46,713 bases of DNA from positions 1 through 46,713 of the forward strand of contig NCBI01000021.1 of the NCBI GenBank assembly GCA_002255365.1, given 5' to 3'. A program made the translations under genes and the position numbers. The notes beneath the pieces were generated by a model, which worked only from the letters and a program-made list of their open reading frames with translations, was not told the DNA's origin and made no database searches. Origin of the DNA: Chromatiales bacterium 21-64-14. GTDB taxonomy: Bacteria > Pseudomonadota > Gammaproteobacteria > 21-64-14. Within the stretch, counting starts at the first letter, position 1. Each line of letters opens with the position of its first letter. This document shows positions 1 to 6,869 of this stretch, one piece after another.

Positions 1-94
1 CGCAGATGTTTCGGGAGGCCCGCGTGACCGTGTAGCGGAATACGTCTTCTGGTTTCGGGTCGGGCGTCAGTTTGAGGGCGATAAATTGTGGGTG

Positions 95-128
95 TCCCAA
101 TTTTACCCGCCTCCCAATTTTACCCGCC
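95..128. repeat. Perfect tandem 17-bp direct repeat
   Basis: Two identical, directly adjacent 17-bp copies (95-111 and 112-128), each reading tcccaattttacccgcc. The core cccaatttt recurs inverted as aaaattggg at 247-255. Short direct repeats next to inverted copies resemble the multiple transposase-binding sites at insertion-sequence ends (IS21 type is my guess), but no transposase gene is in the window. An in-frame tail of a reading frame ends with TAG at 33-35, which may be the end of a gene lying to the left. Confidence 0.6.
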
Positions 129-252
129 GTCCAGTTGGGCTTCCGGATACCGGTCTGCAATGCTGATTCCTATGTTCCCTACCGCGGCCCGTATCCGGGT
201 CATGCATCAAGAATGACTTGGCTCTAACACCTTCCTCACAAGGATCAAAATT

Positions 253-275
253 GGGGGCGTCTAAGCAACGCCCCC
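253..275 (-). terminator. GC-rich hairpin downstream of nrdJb
   Basis: An 8-bp perfect stem (gggggcgt at 253-260, acgccccc at 268-275) with a 7-nt loop. Read on the minus strand, the direction of nrdJab transcription, the hairpin is followed by AATTTTG, a short and weak U-tract. It could end the nrdJa-nrdJb transcript, which stops coding at 378. It also sits inside the repeat-rich block, so it may instead belong to an insertion-sequence end. Confidence 0.4.
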
Positions 276-278
276 CGA

Positions 279-343
279 ATTTGCAACTTATGGTCGCACC
301 ATTTGCAGCTTATGCCCGCAGATTTGCAGCTTATGGTCACACC
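279..343. repeat. Three tandem ~21-bp imperfect repeats
   Basis: Three consecutive units (279-300, 301-321, 322-343) share the core atttgca(a/g)cttatg followed by a variable ggtcgcacc-like half. Units 1 and 3 are closest to each other; unit 2 diverges in its second half. They form an iteron-like array just downstream of nrdJb. Repeated protein-binding sites at a transposon end are the most likely explanation; a regulator-binding array is the alternative. Apart from these repeats and the hairpin, I see no gene in 1-377. Confidence 0.6.
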
Positions 344-377
344 CACAACATTTCATGAGGTAACGAACACCAACCCG

Positions 378-1082
378 TCAGGAACACTTGGAATCCCCAC
401 AGCTCAAGCAGGTCAGGCAGCCGTCCATGAGGATTACGGCCTTGGTCTGGCACTTGGCACAGAGCTGCGCACCGTCGGGGAAGGTAGCGCCCACTTCGCC
501 GTCCACCGCCCCGCCCGCGCTGCGGGACGCCTCGTATTCGGCGCGCTTCTCTTCCACAAAACGGCGCTGGTGATCGTCGAGCCCGTCATCCTTGAGCAGC
601 CCGATCATGCGCAGGTGGCGCTCGATAACGTCGCCGATCTCCGCCACCAGGGATGGCATGAACCCCCCGCCCTTCTTGAAATAGCCGCCGCGGGGATCAA
701 ACACCGAGCGCATCTCCTCCACCAGGAAGGTGACGTCGCCGCCCTTGCGGAACACCGCCGAGATGATCCGGGTGAGGGCCACTATCCACTGGAAGTGGTC
801 CATGTTCTTCGAGTTGATGAAGATCTCGAAGGGGCGGCGCAGTTCATGCTCGGTGCCAGGGTTCAGAGTGATGTCGTTGATGGTGACATACAAGGCATGT
901 TCGGAGAGCGGGGTTTTCACCTTGTAGGTGGATCCAATCAGGGCCTCGGGGCGCTCCACCTTCTCGTGCATGTGGATGATGTTGGACACATCGTCAGCCG
1001 GCCCAGCCGCCCCGGAATCCGTCTCCGGCTCCTCGGTCACCACTTCGTACTTGGCAATCTTTGTGTCGATCTTGATCGTCAT
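378..1082 (-). CDS. Class II ribonucleotide reductase small polypeptide NrdJb (TSCPD domain)
   Basis: 234 aa. This is the C-terminal part of the adenosylcobalamin-dependent ribonucleotide reductase, encoded separately from the catalytic chain as in Pseudomonas nrdJa/nrdJb. The middle of the protein matches the TSCPD-type domain (LYVTINDI, FEIFINSKN, ALTRIISAVFRKGG). The last 30 residues hold a cysteine cluster (CAKC, CLTCLSCG, KCS) that fits a zinc site and/or the redox-active tail that re-reduces the active-site disulfide of the large chain. It follows nrdJa by 106 bp on the same strand and is probably cotranscribed. The ATG start at 1082 gives MTIKIDTKIAKYEVV, a natural family N-terminus. 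The family assignment is firm; the exact role of each cysteine is inference. Confidence 0.88.
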   Translation of the reverse strand: MTIKIDTKIAKYEVVTEEPETDSGAAGPADDVSNIIHMHEKVERPEALIGSTYKVKTPLSEHALYVTINDITLNPGTEHELRRPFEIFINSKNMDHFQWIVALTRIISAVFRKGGDVTFLVEEMRSVFDPRGGYFKKGGGFMPSLVAEIGDVIERHLRMIGLLKDDGLDDHQRRFVEEKRAEYEASRSAGGAVDGEVGATFPDGAQLCAKCQTKAVILMDGCLTCLSCGDSKCS

Positions 1083-1188
1083 GACCTGCTCTCCGATGCG
1101 GCGCCCGCTCCCGGCGGACGCCCTTCAAATCCAGTTCCTATCCCGTCGCGCCGGCGCCCTTGCGGCGGACACCGGCGCGAAATGCGTG

Positions 1189-3342
1189 CTAGAACTTCCC
1201 GTAATACCCTTCTTTCAGCGCGTCGAAGAGATTCGCCGCCGTGTGCATCTCCCCGTCATACTCCACCTCCTCGTTCCCTTTCGCCTCTACCACCGAGCCG
1301 TCTTCAAGCGTAAAGCGATAGGTAGTGGCGGCCAGGTCCTTCTCCTTGACCAATACCCCCTGGAACGCCTGCGGATTGAAGCGAAAAGTGGTACAGCCCT
1401 TGAGGCCCTGCTCGTAGGCGTAGAGATAGGTGTCCTTGAAGTCCTCGTAGGCATAGTCCGTCGGCACGTTGGCGGTCTTGGAGATCGACGAATCGATCCA
1501 TTTCTGGGCGGCGGCCTGGATATCCACGTGCTGCGTGGGCGTAATGTCCTCGGAGGTGACGAAATAATCCGGCAGCCGCTCTTCGTCGGATTCCGCGGTG
1601 GGCATGGCCTTGGGGTTCACCAGGCTCCGGTAGGCCAGCAGCTCGAATGAGCACACGTCGACCTTCTCTTTGGTCTTGCGCCCCTGACGGATCACGTTGC
1701 GGAAATAGTGGTGGGCGAAGCTCGGCTCGATGCCGTTGCTGGCGTTGTTGCCCAGCGACAACGAAATGGTGCCGGTGGGCGCGATGGACGTGTGATGGGT
1801 GTAGCGCGCCCCGACCGAGGCAAGCTCCTCCACCAGTTCCGGCGCCACCTCGGCGATGCGCTGCATGTAGCGGCTGTAGCGGGCATGGAGCACCTTGCCC
1901 GGCACCTGGTCCCCCACCCGGTAGCCGTCGGCACGCATCTCGGGCCGCTTGGCAAGCATCTCCTCGGTCACGGCGAACATCTCCTCCATGATCGGGGCCG
2001 GACCCTTCTCGCGGGCCAACTCCAGGGCCGCTTCCCAACCGGTGACCGCCATCTCGCGGGTAACGCGATCGGTGAACTGCAGGGACTCGGGGGCGCCGTA
2101 ACGCATACGCAGCATGGTCAGCGCGGAACCGAGGCCCAGGTAGCCCATCCCATGGCGCCGCTTGCGGTAGATCTCGCCGCGCTGGGCCTCCAAGGGCAGT
2201 CCGTTGATCTCCACCACGTTGTCCAGCATGCGGGCGAAGATCGCCACCACTTGGCGGTATTCCTCCCAGTCGAACCGCGCGCGCTCGGTAAAGGGCTCGC
2301 GTACGAACTTGGTGAGGTTCACGGAGCCGAGCAGGCAGGAGCCGTAAGGCGGCAGCGGCTGTTCGCCGCAGGGGTTGGTTGCGCGGATGTCCTCGCACCA
2401 CCAATTGTTGTTCATCTCGTTGACCTTGTCGATCAGGATGAACCCGGGCTCGGCGTAATCGTAGGTGGACGACATGATGACGTCCCACAGGCGCCGCGCG
2501 CGGATCGTACGATATACGCGGCAGGCGACCTGGCCGCGGGCGTTGGCGATGTAGCCCTCCTTGATGGGCCAGTCGCGCCAGATCACATGCTCCGCGTCGT
2601 CCAGGTCGACGCCGTCGGTCTCCACCTCCTGGCGGCAGAGCGGAAACGCCAGTTTCCAGGGGGCGTCCTGCTTCACCGCCTCCATGAACTCCTCGGTGAC
2701 CAGCAGCGAGCAGTTGAACTGGCGCAAGCGCCCGTTCTCACGCTTGGCGCGCACGAACTCCACCACGTCCGGGTGCCCGACGCTGAAGGTCGCCATCTGG
2801 GCGCCGCGCCGGCCTCCGGCGGAGGAGACGGTGAAACACATCTTGTCGTAGATGTCCATGAAGGACAGCGGCCCGGAGGTATAGGCACCGGCGCCGCAGA
2901 CGTAGGCGCCGCGCGGGCGCAGCGTGGAGAATTCATAGCCGATCCCACAGCCCGCCTTCAGGGTAAGCCCCGCCTCGTGCACCTTGCCCAGGATATCGTC
3001 CATCGAGTCGCGCACGTTGCCGGACACCGTGCAGTTGATGGTGGACGTGGAGGGTTTGTAGGCCAGGGCACCGGCATTGGACGTGATGCGCCCGGCGGGA
3101 ATCGCGCCCCGGCGCAGGGCCCACAGGAAATGCTCGTACCAGGACTCGACGCCCTCCGGGGTAGCCTCCACCTCCGCCAGAGCCCGCGCCACCCGCTGGT
3201 AGGTGTCATCCATGGTCGCATCGACCACTGTCCCATCCTTGGCCTTGAGACGGTATTTTTTGTCCCAGATGTCCCGGGAAGCCTCCTGGTACGGGATTTC
3301 GCCGACGGTGCTCGGCACCACACTCAGCTGTGCGGTTTTCAT
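1189..3342 (-). CDS. Adenosylcobalamin-dependent ribonucleotide reductase catalytic subunit NrdJa
   Basis: 717 aa from the chosen ATG (MKTAQLSVV). It converts ribonucleotides to deoxyribonucleotides using B12-generated radical chemistry, so no oxygen or separate radical subunit is needed. The NPCGE motif at residues 323-327 carries the thiyl-radical cysteine (C325) and catalytic glutamate (E327). C104 (INCTVSG) and C336 (GSCLLGSVNL) are the likely reducing disulfide pair. GCGIGYEFS, SSAGGRRGAQ and the C-terminal APTGTIS / NGIEPSF loop are also present. The reading frame stays open 21 codons further upstream, but those residues are low complexity and GAGGGGG precedes the chosen start. The C-terminal TSCPD/cysteine part is missing here because it is on the separate nrdJb. 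No intein is seen. Confidence 0.93.
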   Translation of the reverse strand: MKTAQLSVVPSTVGEIPYQEASRDIWDKKYRLKAKDGTVVDATMDDTYQRVARALAEVEATPEGVESWYEHFLWALRRGAIPAGRITSNAGALAYKPSTSTINCTVSGNVRDSMDDILGKVHEAGLTLKAGCGIGYEFSTLRPRGAYVCGAGAYTSGPLSFMDIYDKMCFTVSSAGGRRGAQMATFSVGHPDVVEFVRAKRENGRLRQFNCSLLVTEEFMEAVKQDAPWKLAFPLCRQEVETDGVDLDDAEHVIWRDWPIKEGYIANARGQVACRVYRTIRARRLWDVIMSSTYDYAEPGFILIDKVNEMNNNWWCEDIRATNPCGEQPLPPYGSCLLGSVNLTKFVREPFTERARFDWEEYRQVVAIFARMLDNVVEINGLPLEAQRGEIYRKRRHGMGYLGLGSALTMLRMRYGAPESLQFTDRVTREMAVTGWEAALELAREKGPAPIMEEMFAVTEEMLAKRPEMRADGYRVGDQVPGKVLHARYSRYMQRIAEVAPELVEELASVGARYTHHTSIAPTGTISLSLGNNASNGIEPSFAHHYFRNVIRQGRKTKEKVDVCSFELLAYRSLVNPKAMPTAESDEERLPDYFVTSEDITPTQHVDIQAAAQKWIDSSISKTANVPTDYAYEDFKDTYLYAYEQGLKGCTTFRFNPQAFQGVLVKEKDLAATTYRFTLEDGSVVEAKGNEEVEYDGEMHTAANLFDALKEGYYGKF

Positions 3343-3495
3343 CTTAGATGGATCCCCCTCTGGTTTTGATGACGCGGCTGCTGCTTCCCTCGACCGGAGG
3401 AACACGTCCGGCGGGGCCGGGCTCCGGTTGCGGCGTTACCAGGGGGGCGGGAAGGTCCCCTGGCCCAACGACACTAGATCTTGTGCCTTTCAGAA

Positions 3496-3524
3496 AGTTA
3501 TTCTTTGTGCGCCCGGCCTGTCAA
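3496..3524 (-). promoter_or_regulatory. Possible sigma-70 promoter for nrdJab
   Basis: On the minus strand a perfect TTGACA -35 hexamer lies at 3524-3519. With 17-18 bp spacing the -10 candidate (ATAACT or TAACTT) is poor, so only the -35 box is convincing. It lies about 150 bp upstream of the nrdJa start and just downstream, in transcription direction, of the palindrome cluster at 3546-3604. Confidence 0.3.
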
Positions 3525-3545
3525 GCCCCGGAGGACCCTGAGGAT

Positions 3546-3604
3546 ACAAGTATAATTATCTGTTTTTAAACGTATTTATAAATACGCCGTTGGAATCATT
3601 CGAA
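3546..3604. promoter_or_regulatory. Cluster of AT-rich palindromes upstream of nrdJ
   Basis: Three symmetric sites lie within 60 bp in the only strongly AT-rich patch between nrdJa and the divergent degQ gene. The first contains ATAATTAT (3552-3559). The second is a perfect 16-bp palindrome, cgtatttataaatacg (3571-3586). The third is an imperfect palindrome, ttggaatcattcgaa (3590-3604). Centres are about 23 and 18 bp apart. Regulator operators are likely. NrdR boxes would fit a ribonucleotide reductase gene, but the sequences do not match the NrdR consensus closely. The remainder of the intergenic region, 3605-3910, is GC-rich and I see no gene in it. Confidence 0.45.
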
Positions 3605-3910
3605 TTTTTTATTGGCCCCCAGGGAAAGGGCACAAAACGGTCGGGCCACAAGATGTAGTGGCCACGACGTCCGGATTCCCGCCTTCGATGCGGGGTTCCG
3701 GCCGCCACTGCCGCCGCGCGCGGGCCGTGCCAGACTCCCGACCCGCGTGGGCATCCGGTGCGTGACCGCGTCCCGCAACGGATTCACCGGGAACCCATGC
3801 CGGTCCCGCGGGTCACTACAAGGGGACGCGACCCGTTTCCGGGGCCTTCGGCGTAGCGTCCGCTTAGCGGCCGGCGCTGCCAGCCCCATCAAAAACAAGG
3901 GAAGACCGTC

Positions 3911-5296
3911 ATGTCCAATTCAACGAAGCATCCCGCCACGCGGGGTTCCATGGCTGTGCTGCTCCTGGCCCTGGTGGTCTGGGCGCTGCCCGCCGCTGCC
4001 GCAATGCCGCCGATAGTGGACGGAAAGCCACTGCCCTCACTGGCCCCCATGCTGGAACAGGTCACGCCCTCGGTGGTCAACGTCACGGCGCTCGGCCATG
4101 TCCAAGTCCAGAACCCGTTGCTACAGGATCCCTTCTTCCGCCGGTTCTTCAACCTCCCCAACGCACCTCAGGAGGAACAGCGCCAGGATATCGGTTCCGG
4201 GGTAATCATCGACGCCCAGCACGGCTACATCTTGACCAATAACCACGTGATCGCCAACGCCGACAAGATCATGGTGACCCTGCGCGACGGGCGCCGTTTG
4301 CCTGCCAAGCTGATCGGCACCGATCCGGCATCCGACGTGGCGGTGATCCAGGTGCATGCGGCCGGACTCAAGGCGATCCGCCTGGGGAACTCCGACGCCC
4401 TGCGGGTGGGCGATTTCGTAGTGGCCATCGGCAACCCCTTCGGCCTCGGCCAGACCGTGACCTCCGGGATCGTGAGCGCTTTGGGACGCAGCGGACTCGG
4501 GATCGAAGGTTACGAGGACTTCATCCAGACCGACGCGTCCATCAACCCGGGCAACTCCGGCGGTGCGCTGGTCAACCTGCGCGGGCAGCTGGTAGGGATC
4601 AACACCGCGATCCTCAGCCCTGCCGGAGGCAACATCGGGATCGGCTTCGCCATTCCCATCAACATGGCCCGCCAGGTCATGGATCAGCTCATCCGCTACG
4701 GTCAGGTGCGCCGCGGACAACTGGGGATCAGCGCCCAGGACCTGACCCCACGTCTGGCCCAGGCATTCAATGTCCAACGCCAGCGCGGCGTGGTAATCAC
4801 CCGCGTGACACCGGACTCCCCGGCGGCCCGCGGGGGCCTGCAGGTCGGGGACGTGGTGGTTGCAGTCAACGGCCACCCAGTAAACCGCTCCGCGGAACTG
4901 CGCAACGCCATCGGGTTGCTTCAGGTGGGCGAAACCGTAACGCTGCAGGTGCTGCGCAACGGACAGCCCCGGACCCTGCAGGCCGTCATCACCGCTCCCA
5001 AACTGGAGACCCTGGACGGCAGCCGGGTGGATCCGCGCCTCGCCGGAGCGGTATTCGGGGATACCCAGCAGGACCTGACCGGGAACGACTCTGGGGCACG
5101 GGTCGTCTTGGTCTCGGTACAACCCGGCAGCCCCGCCTGGCAGGCCGGGCTGCGCCGCAATGATCAGGTGGTCTCCCTGAACCACCAACCCCTGCATGGG
5201 GTCGGCGAACTGAAAAATGCCGCGCGCCGGGGCCACGGGGCCCTGCTGTTCAATCTGCAACGAGGAAACGAGGCACTTTTCCTGCTTATTCAATAG
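3911..5296 (+). CDS. Periplasmic serine endoprotease, DegQ/DegP (HtrA) family
   Basis: 461 aa. It degrades or refolds misfolded envelope proteins in the periplasm. A signal peptide is clear: basic N-terminus (KHPATRG), hydrophobic stretch at residues 14-26, and an Ala-rich cleavage site near residue 31. The trypsin-like domain has the full triad His112 (TNNHV), Asp142 (SDVAVI) and Ser216 in PGNSGGAL. Two PDZ domains follow: the first begins near RGQLGISAQ (about residue 265), and the second covers the last 90 residues with QPGSPAWQAGLRRND. Length and two-PDZ layout match DegP/DegQ rather than single-PDZ DegS. It stands alone on the plus strand, divergent from nrdJ. DegP versus DegQ cannot be decided from sequence alone. 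Confidence 0.93.
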   Translation: MSNSTKHPATRGSMAVLLLALVVWALPAAAAMPPIVDGKPLPSLAPMLEQVTPSVVNVTALGHVQVQNPLLQDPFFRRFFNLPNAPQEEQRQDIGSGVIIDAQHGYILTNNHVIANADKIMVTLRDGRRLPAKLIGTDPASDVAVIQVHAAGLKAIRLGNSDALRVGDFVVAIGNPFGLGQTVTSGIVSALGRSGLGIEGYEDFIQTDASINPGNSGGALVNLRGQLVGINTAILSPAGGNIGIGFAIPINMARQVMDQLIRYGQVRRGQLGISAQDLTPRLAQAFNVQRQRGVVITRVTPDSPAARGGLQVGDVVVAVNGHPVNRSAELRNAIGLLQVGETVTLQVLRNGQPRTLQAVITAPKLETLDGSRVDPRLAGAVFGDTQQDLTGNDSGARVVLVSVQPGSPAWQAGLRRNDQVVSLNHQPLHGVGELKNAARRGHGALLFNLQRGNEALFLLIQ

Positions 5297-5411
5297 GATA
5301 ACGGTACGCACGGGGTCGCAGTCCGCCGGTCGGTACCCGGCCCCCCTCCAGGCACAAACCCGGGCAGCAGGCCAACGGAGACGCCCTGTGGCACGGGGCG
5401 TTGGGTCCGGC

Positions 5412-5439
5412 TTGATATATAAGAATACGGTGATATACT
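5412..5439 (+). promoter_or_regulatory. Strong sigma-70 promoter for the gene at 5491
   Basis: TTGATA at 5412-5417, a 16-bp spacer and TATACT at 5434-5439, each one mismatch from consensus. The predicted start of transcription is near 5446, leaving a leader of about 45 nt that ends in a strong Shine-Dalgarno sequence (AGGAGGTG, 5479-5486). It is among the clearest promoters in the window. Confidence 0.7.
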
Positions 5440-5451
5440 TAAATCATAAGT
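5437..5451. promoter_or_regulatory. Palindromic operator candidate over the -10/+1 region
   Basis: ACTTA-aatca-TAAGT has perfect 5-bp arms, overlaps the -10 box and covers the predicted transcription start. A wider imperfect inverted pair, ataagaat at 5419-5426 and aatcttat at 5453-5460, brackets it. A dimeric repressor bound here would block the promoter. The regulator is unknown. Confidence 0.45.
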
Positions 5452-5490
5452 GAATCTTATCCGATCACCAGTATTTTTAGGAGGTGTACC

Positions 5491-5940
5491 ATGTCCAGCC
5501 TGATTCCCAGCTTTCCCTATGACGGCGTCGTGACCGTGAACCGGGTGATTCTGAAGCCCGAATACACGGTAGAGGACCTTCAGGAACGGGTGGCGCTGCT
5601 GTGCGAGAACGTCAAGACCTATCACTCCGATACCGGCTTCGTCGGCGGATTCGTGGCCCTGAACAGCGGGCAGATCTCCAATGAGGGGTCGAGCATCGGG
5701 CAGGCAGTGGAGAACCCCATGAAGGGCCGTGAGGCCCTGGTGGTAACCTTCTGGCGCTCCTTCCAGGAACACGAGGCGTCCCACCGCAGTGCCGAGTTCC
5801 AACCCCTGTTCCAGCAGGTACTGGACCTCTGTGAAAACGGAAACGAGGAGATCGCCTATACCCTGCTGTGGCAGGGCAAAGGGTACAGCCCGACGGAGGC
5901 CGCCGCGGCGCGGCGCGCCAAGGAGAGCCACGCCGCCTGA
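5491..5940 (+). CDS. Small cytoplasmic protein, possible antibiotic-biosynthesis-monooxygenase (ABM) fold
   Basis: 149 aa with no signal peptide or membrane segment. I do not recognise a named family with certainty. The stretch EALVVTFWRSFQEHEASH followed by SAEFQPLFQQVLDL resembles the ABM/dimeric alpha-beta barrel pattern, in which a Trp-containing strand (here TFWRS) is followed by a helix of the form E-x-H-x-x-x-H. Such proteins include heme-degrading and quinone-oxidising monooxygenases as well as many of unknown function. The N-terminal half (VTVNRVILKPEYTVEDLQERV, FVGGFVALNSG) is less typical. It has its own strong promoter, an operator candidate and an AGGAGGTG ribosome-binding site, so it is probably a highly expressed, regulated single gene. 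A terminator follows it. Confidence 0.6.
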   Translation: MSSLIPSFPYDGVVTVNRVILKPEYTVEDLQERVALLCENVKTYHSDTGFVGGFVALNSGQISNEGSSIGQAVENPMKGREALVVTFWRSFQEHEASHRSAEFQPLFQQVLDLCENGNEEIAYTLLWQGKGYSPTEAAAARRAKESHAA

Positions 5941-5988
5941 ACCCACCCTCGCCCCGGGGTAGGAGACGCTCCGGGACAGGTCGCAACC

Positions 5989-6022
5989 CGACGGCAGGCC
6001 GCCCTGGCCTGTCGTTGCTTTT
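5989..6022 (+). terminator. Rho-independent terminator after the ABM-like gene
   Basis: The hairpin has a caggcc/ggcctg core (5995-6000, 6006-6011), extended outward by cgac/gtcg with a 2-nt bulge, and is followed by TTGCTTTT. Its position 50 nt after the stop at 5940 fits the end of that monocistronic transcript and separates it from the methyltransferase gene. Confidence 0.65.
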
Positions 6023-6083
6023 GGAGGGGTGTTCGTTGTTAAGTAATCGCGGTCGGGCCGGTGTCGGGCCGCGGGAGGCCGCA

Positions 6084-6692
6084 GTGGATTCCACGTTCTG
6101 GGATGGACGCTACGAAGGCCCCGGTTATTGCTACGGGACCGAGCCCAACGACTTCCTCGTAGCCCAGGCCGGGCAGTTGCGCACCGGTATGCGGGCGCTG
6201 GCAGTGGGCGACGGGGAGGGGCGCAATGGTGTCTGGCTCGCCCAGCAGGGTCTGGACGTGCTCGCCGTGGACTATTCGGCTCAGGGCCTGCGCAAGACCC
6301 GCGCGCTGGCCGCGGCCCGCGGCGTCAGACTCACTACCGAACACGCCGATCTGGCTTCCTGGAACTGGCCCGAATCGGCCTTCGACGTGGTGGCGGCGTT
6401 ATTCGTGCATCTGCCGCCCGCGGTGCGCGCACGGGTACACCACGCCATGCTCGCCGCCCTGAAACCCGGCGGACTCCTGATCCTGGAGGCGTTCCACCCG
6501 GCGCAACTCCAGCTGTCTTCCGGCGGGCCGCCGGCGGCCGAACTGCTGTATACCCAGGCACTGCTCGCGGCGGACTTCACGCGTGCCGGAGACCTCCGCC
6601 TGATCGAGACCCGCCGCGAACTGGCGGAGGGCACCGGCCACCGCGGACCCGCCGCAGTGGTGCAACTGCTCGCCCGTCGCGCCACCCGCTGA
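6084..6692 (+). CDS. SAM-dependent class I methyltransferase (TehB-like)
   Basis: 202 aa from a GTG start at 6084 preceded by GGGAGG 5 nt upstream. The longer open frame would overlap the preceding gene and its terminator, so it is rejected. It begins with FWDGRY and YGTEPNDFL, typical of the TehB/thiopurine-type methyltransferase group. The SAM site is seen as ALAVGDGEGRNGVWLA (about residues 38-53), followed by VLAVDYS with the ribose-binding Asp63. Motif III-like LLILEAFHP comes later. The substrate is unknown; members of this group methylate small molecules including tellurite or thiols, but nothing here indicates which. It is followed by the gcv promoter. Confidence 0.78.
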   Translation: MDSTFWDGRYEGPGYCYGTEPNDFLVAQAGQLRTGMRALAVGDGEGRNGVWLAQQGLDVLAVDYSAQGLRKTRALAAARGVRLTTEHADLASWNWPESAFDVVAALFVHLPPAVRARVHHAMLAALKPGGLLILEAFHPAQLQLSSGGPPAAELLYTQALLAADFTRAGDLRLIETRRELAEGTGHRGPAAVVQLLARRATR

Positions 6693-6723
6693 CCACCCTG
6701 GACCCCCGAACCGACCCGTTACC

Positions 6724-6752
6724 TTGGCATGACCCACGGCGGTCGGTATATT
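6724..6752 (+). promoter_or_regulatory. Sigma-70 promoter for the gcv genes
   Basis: TTGGCA at 6724-6729, 17-bp spacer, TATATT at 6747-6752. The predicted start near 6759 gives a leader of about 110 nt before gcvT at 6870. This argues against the longer in-frame start at 6729, which lies inside the promoter. I find no glycine-riboswitch core in the leader. Confidence 0.65.
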
Positions 6753-6869
6753 GCGCGGACCGGGCCGGAAATATGGGCGCACATGACGCCGGGTACGGAC
6801 ACTCTGCCGCTTTCTCACCGGGTATCGGGTCCTAGGATAGGACCCGGCGCCGCAAACACAGGTAGGACG

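Noticed and set aside
1708..3369. 553-codon open frame opposite nrdJa
   Set aside because: Shadow of the high-GC coding strand; the translation has no recognisable domain while the opposite strand encodes a complete ribonucleotide reductase.
3343..3480. Cobalamin riboswitch upstream of nrdJa
   Set aside because: The minus strand has GCCAGGGGACC, similar to part of the B12 box, but the box is not completed correctly and no CCCGCNACTG-type core precedes it. B12-dependent reductases are also not usually repressed by cobalamin riboswitches.
3596..3898. 100-codon minus-strand frame between nrdJ and degQ
   Set aside because: Arg/Pro-rich composition, no ribosome-binding site and no family resemblance.
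5297..5411. Terminator after degQ
   Set aside because: An imperfect stem (acgccctgtggcacggggcgt) exists but no U-tract follows.
6753..6869. Glycine riboswitch in the gcvT leader
   Set aside because: None of the conserved core segments expected of a glycine aptamer is visible in the roughly 110-nt leader.
6729..6869. Longer N-terminus for GcvT
   Set aside because: The start would lie within the predicted promoter and the added residues do not resemble the family.
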